A stretch of 64,000 nt of DNA from Dipteronia dyeriana (taxonomy: Eukaryota; Streptophyta; Magnoliopsida; Sapindales; Sapindaceae), in NCBI GenBank assembly GCA_032871835.1, contig CM065298.1, forward strand, positions 10,837,596-10,901,595, in the 5' to 3' direction. The notes below the pieces were generated by a model. It saw only the letters and a program-made list of their open reading frames with translations, had not been told where the DNA came from and made no database searches. This document shows, one piece after another, positions 1-9,686 of the stretch. Each line of letters starts with the position of its first letter. The first letter of the stretch is position 1. The translations under genes and the position numbers were made by a program.

Positions 1-1509
1 AAATAAGGGTGAATTTTATGTTGTAGTTGAGCTTCGAGCCCACAGTTATGGCCAGCGAAAAGTTTGGTTGCATTAATTTGTTTCTCAATTTGGTGCTTGG
101 GAATTTGCGTACCCCAACTATTTACGTAGCCAATAAATTAGCCGGTGAAAGCAAAATTAGGTTTAAAGCCTAAAAGGTTATAATATCCGTTTCGTTTTCA
201 ATTATACGAGGTCTCAACGTTATTTCATCCTATAATTTTATAATTCATGGATTTTATATTAAAAGGTCATGAAATTAGATAATATTAACTTAAATAATTT
301 ATATTTAATTTTTTTTTTTTACATTATCTATGTATTTAGATCAAGAGTTTTTTTTAAAGTTTTATGTAATTGTATGATTTGAACCACCGTTTTGAAAATC
401 ATTTATTTAAATCTTAAATTCGTTCACTTACCAATAGAACAACACCCCTGGAACAACTTACAATTAACTTGTATAAGTTATATTATCTAATACAATATGA
501 CTCAGAATTTCTCCTAAAACTTCCATATTTAATGACTTTACGCGGTGATTTACAATTTCAATTACTTGAGGCATTATTTAGCATAACCGTACATAAAGGT
601 ATGCCAGGACTTGTGGTTTAATGGTTGATGGATGTGCTTCAACTATGTAATTTCAGTATGTGATTTAAGGGTTGATCTTATTTTTATATTTTGATTTATT
701 GATATATTCGTTTTATTTATTTATTTGATTTCTAATAAAATAAGATGGTATATCACCTCATAACGGATACCAGTGCACATTCATACATATATTGTTTTAT
801 CTTAATCGACATGTTTCGACAGTTTTATCTTAATAGTTTTACCTGTAATAGTAAAAAAAGACAGCTTCTCATTAACCAAAAAAAGAAAAATAACAAGTAT
901 AACAACTAAACTATTGCATCCGGTGAAGGCTTAGTTGCTTAACTTGGTTCCCCACGATTACTTATTTTGTTTTACTTCATTGAATTGAAGTTTAAAAATC
1001 AGACATACTTTTTTTTATAAAAACAATCAGACACATAAAAGGTAATATAATTGACTTTACACTGACTTTTTCTTTTTATGCGAAGATGCGGAAACACGAT
1101 CTAGTTTACCAAAACAAGAAAGTAATAATCAAATTATACTATCCAATGCATATTATAATAAGAAACAAATTGGAATATATCTTAACATTTTAATTCAGAA
1201 ATTTGTCTTGTAATTCAGAAATAGAAAAGTTGCCACAAGCACCAGCCCGTTGAGTTGGTTGTGTAACAATTTCTTCCTATTTGTGAGCTAGGGAGATGTA
1301 ATTATAAGAGAAATTATCCGTTATGTTTGATCAAAAGACAAGTAACAACATACTTTCAATTTCTTCACCTTTATTTGTAAAAGGGTAGTGTTAATTCAAT
1401 GGTACATGATAAAAATATATCAAAAATATATAAAAAAGAAACTAAACCACTACATTTATTGAAATAAGAAAATAAATAATGAGATGTTAACATTCTTTTT
1501 ACAATACAT
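1..1509. other. AT-rich intergenic DNA with a short relic shared with unit B
   Basis: I see no supportable gene here. The segment around 1225-1320 (GTGAGCTAGGGAGATG and following, then ATAAGAGAAATT) matches 19355-19392, where the same host sequence lies just left of the minus-strand Copia relic. This marks the left part of the duplicated unit A. The rest is low-complexity AT-rich sequence with many stop codons in all frames. Confidence 0.5.
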
Positions 1510-1700
1510 TAAAAGACAATACTTGGGTACTGACAATTCAATACCCAAAGTACTTACCTTTGATTTTAATTGGTTGAAAAAACCATTTAAAGTGTTTAGC
1601 ATTAAATACATGGGGTTGGTGTTGATTTTTTAAATCAATCAAACAATTATGGTAAGTATCTTGGGTACTGACTAGTCAGTACCTAAGTAATTTCCTACAG
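1510..1700. mobile_element. MITE copy A with GTACTGACTAGTCAGTAC palindrome
   Basis: A short non-coding element whose ends are inverted: CTTGGGTACTGAC at 1522 and CAGTACCTAAG ending at 1687, flanked by TA on both sides. It aligns along its whole length, in opposite orientation, with 2740-2925, including the central tract (TTGGTTGAAAAAACC, AAAGTGTTTAGCATTAAATA). The flanking TA would suit a Tc1/mariner-type target site, but the TIR may extend further out (TAGGAAA-like), so the exact ends and superfamily are uncertain. Confidence 0.65.
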
Positions 1701-2250
1701 TAAAACATCGATAAATTAATAACCTCATTTAAACAATAAAATTTTTCAGTTCTGACTCGAGCCCATGGATTAAAATAATAACCTCGCTAAATGTATATGA
1801 TAATAATTTTTAAAAAAAATCTTTGAAGTCTAAAGAATATATAAATTAATAATTGACTAATTATATAAAATAAATAGCACATAAAAATTCATAATATATA
1901 TTAATAAACCATTTGTTTACAACTTATCTTTTCTCAATTTATATCATCTCAAAAAATATGTCTAAAGTCGTTTGTCTATTTTCTATATGGACTAAACATC
2001 ATCCTTAATTTGTTGCAATGTTTGCATCACATTTTATTTTTTTTTCATTTTGTAACAGGTAGTTATTTATGGTTATTAATGTTTGAAGGACTTCTTTTGG
2101 ACAAATGTCAGTAAAACTCAATTGTCAAAATCTTCATCGATAAACGTATTTGTTATCTCATAAATAATCTCTTAATCAGTAGATTATTTTCATTAGTATA
2201 ATTCAAAAGGTAATCAATATCCATACAATTTTATTGATTTGCCTCATCCA

Positions 2251-2252
<2 letters not shown>

Positions 2253-2300
<48 letters not shown>
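2253..2300. repeat. (TTA)n microsatellite
   Basis: An uninterrupted TTA/ATT trinucleotide run of about 45 bp in the duplicated segment. The paralogue at about 25525-25545 holds only a few units. Confidence 0.95.
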
Positions 2301-2739
2301 CTTGTCAATATACATATAATTGCATATAATCATATCAAAACAAGATAAATTTTTAATACTATTATATCACTTTCGACACGATCATAATGTGAGAACTCTT
2401 TTTAATTTAATAAATACTCATTTATCGATAATTTAATTTATTCATTTACCAATTAAATAAATAACTCTTCTAAAATAATAGTTATCTCTGATCCTAACAA
2501 TATTATTTTATAGGGGTTTTACTGTAAATTTTATGTATTTATCACGTATTTGGGCATATTTTAACACCATCTTTTATAAAATTGTAAGTGGAGAAACCTC
2601 TCCCTTATATACTAGAGTAGTGTTAACACGTGTTCTCCATACACATGATAAAATGAAAAGTTACACATTTCATTTATTGTCTTTAAACAAGACAATAAAT
2701 CCGACTTGACTTTCTTTTTCTTTTAATAGTGTTTTATTG

Positions 2740-2925
2740 TAGGAAAATAATTGGGTACTGACTAGTCAGTACTCAAGATACTTACCTTAGTGGTTTGATT
2801 GGTTAAAAAAATCAACACCAATCTCGTATATTTAATACTAAACACTTTAACTGGTTTTTTCAATCAATTAAAATCCAAAATAAATACCTTAGATACTGAC
2901 CAGTACCCAAGTATTATCCTTTATT
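2740..2925. mobile_element. MITE copy B (reverse orientation to copy A)
   Basis: The ends are TTGGGTACTGACTAGTCAGT (from 2751) and ACTGACCAGTACCCAAG (ending 2911). The body is the reverse complement of the 1510-1700 copy at roughly 80% by eye. The paralogous position in unit B (about 26710-26735, GTGTTTTAATATGTGCC) lacks the element, which supports a real insertion after the segmental duplication. Confidence 0.7.
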
Positions 2926-3070
2926 AAATGCCTTTAGAACACATGTTAACACTACATCATTTACCTTATTCAAATGCTTGATATAACCATTATATAATTA
3001 AAAAAGAGTAATGTTAATTTGTGCTTTAAAACCATTTTAAACACCATGATAAAACTGGAATGAAAAAAAG

Positions 3071-3292
3071 GGAAATAATCATTCTTCTCCCTATAGTTTG
3101 TTTTATTATTCACTTTCCCTCCTCTAGTTTCAACATTCTCTATTTTCCATTTTCCACCCTGTGTATCTATATTTATAAAATTATACGGTGAGATTGGATT
3201 GCATTTGACCATTTGTGTATGGGAGGGTGAAAAGTGAAGAATGTTGAAACTAGAGAATATGGAAAACTACATGGGCCAAAATGATTATTACC
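3071..3292. repeat. Inverted-repeat (fold-back) element, copy in unit A
   Basis: The left arm (AATAATCATTCTTCTCCC, then CTAGTTTCAACATTCT) is mirrored by the right arm (AGAATGTTGAAACTAG, then AAAATGATTATTACC). A second copy lies at 26880-27112 in unit B. No clean target duplication was found. It is probably a non-autonomous TIR element that predates the segmental duplication. Confidence 0.55.
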
Positions 3293-3323
3293 AAAAAAAA
3301 ACAGAATTATTGGATTGTATTAA

Positions 3324-3670
3324 TTTGAATGACGGAAATAAAGAGTGTAGTTATTAGAATTTAATTACATTAAAGTTGAACGGTTCAAACTTCAAACGAA
3401 GACAGAGAGAGTGAGTAGGTGGCGCCACCTTTGGGCGTAGAAAACAAAGGTGGTGTGGTGGCGAGTGGCATCTACACTTATGCTTCTTCAATATTTACCA
3501 TCAAATTTGTAATATTAAATCACTTTTTAAAAAATTAGTTTAATTTTAAATAGGTTGGTTGAAATCAAAGTGTTTTTTCATATTTCAAATCGGCATTTTA
3601 AGAACATTTGTTTTGACCTTTTTGGGTAAAATTAGCGTGTGATCATCTCCACCTCACGTACTATCATTCT
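3324..3670 (-). promoter_or_regulatory. CNL-upstream block, copy 1, with GGTGGCGCCACC palindrome
   Basis: This block aligns with 45430-45760, the sequence immediately upstream of the CNL gene. Shared pieces include TTTAATTACATTAAAGTTGA, GGTGGCGCCACC (3418-3429), AAAGGTGGTGTGGTGGC, GAGTGGCATC and CTTCTTCAATATT. Here no CNL body follows on the expected side, so it is an orphan copy of a resistance-gene upstream region. The positions 3324-3360 are also the empty site for the MULE at 27161-28828. Confidence 0.6.
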
Positions 3671-3704
3671 GAAACCAATCAAAATTAGTTTCGAAGTATA
3701 TAAA

Positions 3705-3895
3705 AAGATGTTTGAATTCATTTAAAACTTAAACTTGTACTTTAATTATTGTACAAATTTAAGTGTACATTTTTTATTTTCAAGGACATGAAAATTCATT
3801 TCCACAATCCATCTATTTGTAAAGTTTTATATCTGTGTGAAATCTGAAAGTTTAAAATTCACTAATTTTTTTTTAATGAATTTCAAACATCTGAT
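3705..3895. mobile_element. Small fold-back MITE-like element
   Basis: The left end GATGTTTGAATTCATTTAAA (3708) is mirrored by TTAATGAATTTCAAACATC ending at about 3893. The interior is AT-rich and non-coding. A related end (AGATGTTTGAACTTATTTAA) occurs near 63750. The superfamily and target duplication are unresolved. Confidence 0.45.
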
Positions 3896-4870
3896 ATTTA
3901 ATAAAACATAAAAATCTACATTAAAATCACCGGTACAAGAAGGCTCCAAGAATGTATAATGATATATCATTTATACAATTTTTTTTTTTTTTTAAGAATA
4001 GTCAATGACTCAGTTCTATACTTCTATGTAAGTAAAAATTGGAATTTTAAATAAAAAAAATACTATAATTAAACAAATACAAGCATACAATCTATTACAA
4101 TTTCAAGGTGTTTATAGCAATTAACAAATTTAATCTATAACCCAAAAATTGGGTCAGGTAGCCAATAATGATATTTATTCATTAATATCTATAAGATTTT
4201 TTTTAATCAAAAAATGATAAAAAAATTCAAAATAAAATAAAATAAAAATAAAATTAATGTGTTCTCCATAGTGTAACTACTCTGTCTTGTATAGCAGTGA
4301 AATCTATATAAAAAAAAGGGTGATCAAAGAGAGGATCCACAGTAACTCTCGTGGAGCCATTCGTTTCCTAACCTTTTTTCCTACGTTGTTTGTTTACTTT
4401 TTTTATGATTATCCGACACGTGTCTCTATGATACTTATTATATTCATCACGTGTGCAGTGTGTTGGCTAGGGTTTGGTTGTCGGGCTTTGTATGGGTTGT
4501 TAAATGTTCGACCCAAGCCCAATTGTAAGGCTTTGGCCCAACATTTCCTCCTTTTCATGCCCCATATGAAATGATTCGTTTTCTTTATTTTATTTTAGAA
4601 TAATATTGACTTTGTTTTTTACATACCAATATTCTCATGTGTGCCCTCGATAAATATATAAATATTTTTTCAAGTAAAGAAAGAGAGAAATAAGATATAA
4701 CTCAAAATAAATTACATTTAACGATTGCATGTTTGAAGTTTGCACTCATCGATAGGTATGAGGATGATTCGATTCGATTCGATTTGATTTGGGATTGGAT
4801 AAAACCGAATTGAACCGTAAAATATTTAGTTTTCAATTATTTTTTACTGGGTTTGAAATCGATATAGAGG
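3896..4870. other. Intergenic DNA, no gene supported
   Basis: AT-rich sequence with a poly-T tract near 3980. An open frame at 4287-4574 has no recognisable domain or codon bias and I do not call it a gene. Around 4764-4800 there is a short GATTCGATT-type direct repeat. Confidence 0.5.
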
Positions 4871-5701
4871 AAACTTGGGTGCATCCGATGCTCCGTCTTA
4901 GAATATGTTGGTGGTGCATTGGATGCACTCACTCAGTGACATGTGTCATTAAACATTTTTCTTTATAGTTTCAAAATCTATTAGACTCTCTCTCTCCCAT
5001 CTAAGGTTCGACAATGGTTCGGGTTTAGTTTTATTTCTCTCTCCACACAACTCGAATATGAAAACAGACTCCTAGGTTACAATAGCTGGCACTCGATAAA
5101 TGTTTTACCGGTAATTTTGCTGGACAACTCATTGGTGATGATGTTGGTGGCAGTGGTTTTGTCAAACTTCGAATGACGATTTGACTATAAAGACGACTTC
5201 GTTTGGCGACGACTCTATTGAGAGATTGGACATTTTGCTTTTCCCAGTATCTTTTGAATTGTGTGGTGTTGACTCACTTGTTCCGACGGTCGGTGGCGCG
5301 TAATGAGGTCTGATAGGTAAAGAAGATGGAGATAGAAATTGAGGTGAAGGTAGAACATTCTTTTAAGTGACACGTGTTGTAAGACCCAAATTTTTATCCT
5401 TCTTTATTACTAATAATAATAATATTAATATAAATAGAAACACATTCATTCAGTTTCTTTTTGTTAAGGCAACTAAATCATCCGGTATTAAAGCAGAGTA
5501 TTTTGACAGTAAACTATTGATTCTCTAGCATTATTATAAGTCAATTCCATGATATTTGAAATATGTCAATTTTCATATTTTTGTTGATTTGAAATAAGTC
5601 AATTCTACATTTTAAGGGATTTGAATATTTTAACAAAATCAATGAAATTATATGTAAGACCCGAATTAATTATCCTTTTATTAATGATAATAGTATTATG
5701 A

Positions 5702-5723
5702 CATTAACACTACATAAATAGAA

Positions 5724-5769
<46 letters not shown>

Positions 5770-5770
5770 C
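5702..5770. repeat. (CA)n(TA)n microsatellite
   Basis: A compound dinucleotide run, ACACAC followed by ATATAT, inside the second copy of the LTR 5' end. Confidence 0.95.
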
Positions 5771-7835
5771 GTAGTCAACTTTTAGTTTCTTTTATTAAGG
5801 CAACTAATTATTAGTGATTGATTCTCTAATATTATTCAAAGACAATCACAAAGAAAATCAACTCCATATTTAGAGGGATTTGAATATACTAGCCAAATTA
5901 GTAGGATTTTTATATCTCCAATATTTCTACTTACTCACATATGCGTATATTTTACAAAGGAATCAATGAAAGTATCATTTTTATTCTACTAGGGATGGCA
6001 ATGGGGTGGGTTCGGAGTGGGGTGGCCTTCCCCACACCCCACCCATTTATTTTTTGAAAACTTATCCCCTCATAAACCCCCACCTTATATGGAGCGGGTT
6101 AGGGCAGGGAAGATTACAACCGGGAGTGCTTTCCCCATCCCCATCCATTTATCCCATTTATAATTTTATTTATTTATTAAAATTACAAATATATAACCAT
6201 TGAATATGATAAAATATAAAAAGTAGTAAATAATTCGATGAAACTATTAAAAAAACATATCGTAAACATAATTCTCACTAGTAAATTTTATCATTCTCAA
6301 ACAAAAACATAAAGTATGAAGTCAAAATGTTCAAAAATCATAACGCTAATAATCTAATAGTTGTATCTATTTCTCTTGTTCTCTCTTCGTAATATCAACT
6401 TCATCTGGCATCTCCTCAAGATGTTGACACCAACTCACATGGTTTCTACAACATTCCAAACCAACAAAAAAAATTGTATTCAATCTGATTTGAATATCAA
6501 TAACTTAATTTGATTTAATATGCATGATTTATTTTACCTCATTAAAATCTGGTTCTTCAAGACATGTGGAACGCTCAGTTGTAGTAGAAGAACATGAAGT
6601 TAATCATGAGATAAAAAACTTACTGTATTTGAGGATGAAGCTTGAATGGTGAACTTTGAGTTGTTTATGGAATAAAGACTTAGGGGCCGTTTGGTATGGG
6701 GTAATCTTTACATGGGAATGGAAATCTAATGACATTACTATGTTTGGTACCAGGTTTACGTTTTTCGATTCCCGGGAAAGTTATTACCATTGGAATCACA
6801 TTACCCTCCAATGGGGTAATGTGAAACCCATCCCAACAGGTGGGTTTCATATTACCCTCCATCGGATTCCCATCGTGGGACCCATATTTTATTTATATAT
6901 ATTTTTTTAAATTGTAACCTAAGAAGAAATCAGAACATCATCGTTCACTTGTCTTCTCTCCAAAAGAACTCGCCTCCCTCTCTCTCTCTCCTTCAAACCA
7001 ACCGGAGTCCATCAAACTCACCGCCCTCTCCGTCAAACCGTCTCTCTCCGTCAAACAGTCTCTCTCCGTCGAACCCTCTCTCTCGTTGAGGTATGTCATC
7101 TCTCCGATTTCTTCGTCTGATTGACTAGTCGATATATATATATAGGTTTTTTGTCGAATGAGGTGATTTCGGTAGCTGATGTTTGTTGATTGCCTCTGTT
7201 TTTGTTCGATTTTTGGGGCTCCTCCTGTGCTGTTGTCTTTTGTTTTGTGTTTTCGTTAGTTTGTAAAAAATCCTCTTTTTTAATTAATGTACTTTACAGT
7301 GATAATTTCAGTCATGACATGCATTGCCATAGAAAAACAAATGTGTTTCCATGAATCTGTAATTCATTAATTTTTGTTTTTAAATCAATTTTTTTTCTGT
7401 ATACGTAACAATCAGATAACTATTCTTCATCTACTTCTGAATTACAACAATAAATGAAAATAATGTCGTGTCTCCAACAATTTCAACTTGCAAGTAGCCA
7501 ATTGATAGAATGCATGGTTTGTCAATTGATGTTGATATACTGATGTTAATTGGGTTGAGATATAGTTGGGCAGTTGGCATGACCCGTTTGTATATTGGAT
7601 AATATCCCTTGAAGTTAACATGGTTTTTTTTTATTGAATTCTCATTATTTCAAAACATTAATTTATTGCCACTATATCCTAAACTTAATTTATCGAAGAT
7701 TAGATAAAATGATTAAGTAGTTCAAAAATAAAAAAAAAAAAACAGATTCATTATTTTTTATTACTAGAAATTTGAAGGAACCTTAGATTCATTCATTTAT
7801 AATATTCAGTTAATATATATTTTTTCTTCTTAATT

Positions 7836-8099
7836 ATGGATGGAGTTCCATCCATTGATATCTATGTTGATTTAAGGGGTAAGGTCTCTGTGGTGGAGGA
7901 TGGTGAGGAAAGTAGTTCTATGATCTCGGTTTTTAAAATGAGGGAAAGAAAAAATCGTCTAGCTCCCATAAGGCATAGTATTAAGATGAGGTCTTCATTA
8001 GTGTGGGATAAAATTCCCTGGAATTCTAAAGAAGAGATAGTAAAAGGTTTAAAGTTAGAGGAGATTGTGGGTTTTGCCTTTAATGACAAGGATAATTGA
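7836..8099 (+). CDS. Unrecognised 87-codon open frame inside the Harbinger element
   Basis: The frame encodes an acidic then basic peptide with no family I recognise; stretches such as KMRERKNRLAPIRHS and KGLKLEEIVGFAF give no clue. It lies between a likely 5' UTR exon (about 6960-7090) and the Myb-like gene. It could be a captured host exon or chance. The reverse strand is also open here, so coding status is weak. Confidence 0.2.
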   Translation: MDGVPSIDIYVDLRGKVSVVEDGEESSSMISVFKMRERKNRLAPIRHSIKMRSSLVWDKIPWNSKEEIVKGLKLEEIVGFAFNDKDN

Positions 8100-8459
8100 T
8101 TGGGTGAATCTGGTGCAGAAGATAAGAGGAAGAAGATGGGGCTGGTTTAGACGGTTATAGGGCTAGACTCTTTTCTAGTTTTCTACAGTGTTGGAAGGTC
8201 AAGATTTTTGAAAATGCATCATTCAGTCTTTCATTTCAGTAGCAGTAAAGCTTATTTGTTTCAGCTGTGGTCATATAGGTTTGTGGTGTTCTTGATCCCA
8301 CTGTTTGGTGTGGCATTTTTTGTTGTCTTTGCTTTGTTTCCTTTGCAGGTTTTCTTTTTGGTTGGGTATGATGTTTCCGTGTGGGTGTTTGCTGCCTATG
8401 TTTTGTAGTTGATGGTGTTTGGGGTTGTTTTCCCCTATTTTCTATTAAAATTGTTGTTC

Positions 8460-8508
<49 letters not shown>
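8460..8508. repeat. (TA)n microsatellite
   Basis: A pure TA run of about 45 bp inside the Harbinger element. Confidence 0.95.
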
Positions 8509-8513
<5 letters not shown>

Positions 8514-8726
8514 CAACTACAGTTGGATCAGACTACATATTGTTATTTATAAATGAATGAGCACTGTACTTAGCACATTTTTACTTTAGCATAGCTGTTA
8601 ATTTATATTTATATATATGGCTTTTGTGTTTTCAATAATTGTTTGTTTTCCTTACTCAAAACTTTACTTGGTTATGAATGTTGATATATTTTTCATGATG
8701 ATTATTCAAACCTTTGTAGAAGAATT

Positions 8727-9686
8727 ATGGAAGTGAATTCTCAAACAACATCAATAATTGGAAAAAAACACCAATGGACTTCTATTGAGGATTCAAAGTT
8801 GGTGGAGTGTTTGGTGGATTTAACCAATTGTGGAAAATGGAAAGCGGACAATGGTGCATTCAAACCCGGCTTCTTGCAAAAAAAATGATGAGTGACAAGC
8901 CAGGTTGCGGGCTTAGAGCACAGCCACACATTGATTCTCGCATCAAGTTATTGAAGAAACAATATCATGCGATTTCAGAGATGTTGGGACCTTCTGCTAG
9001 TGGTTTTGGGTGGAACGATGATCTCAAGTGTGTTGTGGTTGAGAAAAATGTGTTTGATGAATGGGTTAAGGTTAGTTTCTCCATTTTTTAACACATTTAA
9101 TTTAGTAATCATTATTTTATTTAACCTTTTTAATATTTTTTTTGTTACTAATGTTATCTATTTATTACCGAGTCACCCAACTGCAAAAGGCTTAAGAAAC
9201 AAGCCTTTTCTATATTATGAAGAATTGAGAATAGTGTTTGGAAAGGATCGTGCTAACGGACAAGGTGCAATGGGATTCTCTGAAACAGTTAAGGATATTG
9301 GCAATGAGGATGATCAACATAATGACTTTGACCCTTTCTATCCATCAGATGAGTTGAATGGTACTGCGAATATGAGTAGCACAAGCACACCGTTAACTCA
9401 ATCAAGTAAGAAAGGTAAAAAGAGGTATAGGAACGAAGATCCAATAGTTGATTTTCTCAAAGACTCGGTTAAAGAATTTGGTAAAATGCAAACTGCTGCA
9501 AGTGATTCTATTAAACGACTTGCTGATTGTTTTCAATTTGAGATTGATGGTGCTACTAAGAGGATGAAGGTATTTGATGAACTCAAGAAAATTGATGGAA
9601 TGACAAATGCTCAACGAGTTAAAGTTGGACAACTTCTTGTCCATGATCAAGCTAACATTGATTATTTCTTCACTTTAGATGAATAA
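8727..9686 (+). pseudogene. Harbinger-associated Myb/SANT-like DNA-binding protein, broken
   Basis: Two exons encode a trihelix-like Myb/SANT protein (Myb_DNA-bind_3 type) that in PIF/Harbinger elements partners the transposase and helps it bind TIRs. The domain begins HQWTSIEDSKLVECL near residue 15 and includes KPGFLQ, then GWNDDLKCVVVEKNVFDEWV. The C-terminal part (KGLRNKPFLYYEELRIVFGK, a lysine-rich KKGKKR tract, and DFLKDSVKEFGKMQ) follows an intron at 9071-9172 (GT...AG). The start at 8727 precedes the domain by about 15 codons. An A8 run at 8878-8885 shifts the frame by one base inside the domain. The predicted exon junction is also out of phase by one base, so the copy looks doubly broken. 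Confidence 0.75.

Larger units (their letters stand above)
1915..3440. repeat. Duplicated segment, unit A (paralogue of about 25190-27160 plus 28838-28930)
   Basis: The segment opens with ACAACTTATCTTTTCTCAA at about 1918, matching 25194 onward. Similarity continues through TAAATAATCTCTTA, AACAAGACAATAAATCCG and TAGAATTTAATTACATTAAA. By eye most positions match, with different insertions in each copy: MITE copy B is present only here, and the 1.67-kb MULE at 27161-28828 is present only in unit B. Nothing coding is visible. It reads as ancient upstream or intergenic DNA of a duplicated locus. Confidence 0.75.

Noticed and set aside
4287..4574. 95-codon open frame on the plus strand
   Set aside because: No domain, no codon structure, AT-rich surroundings and no homologous copy in the paralogous units.
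7862..8089. Reverse-strand open frame opposite 7836-8099
   Set aside because: One of the two overlapping frames must be chance; neither shows a family and the plus frame agrees better with the element's gene direction.
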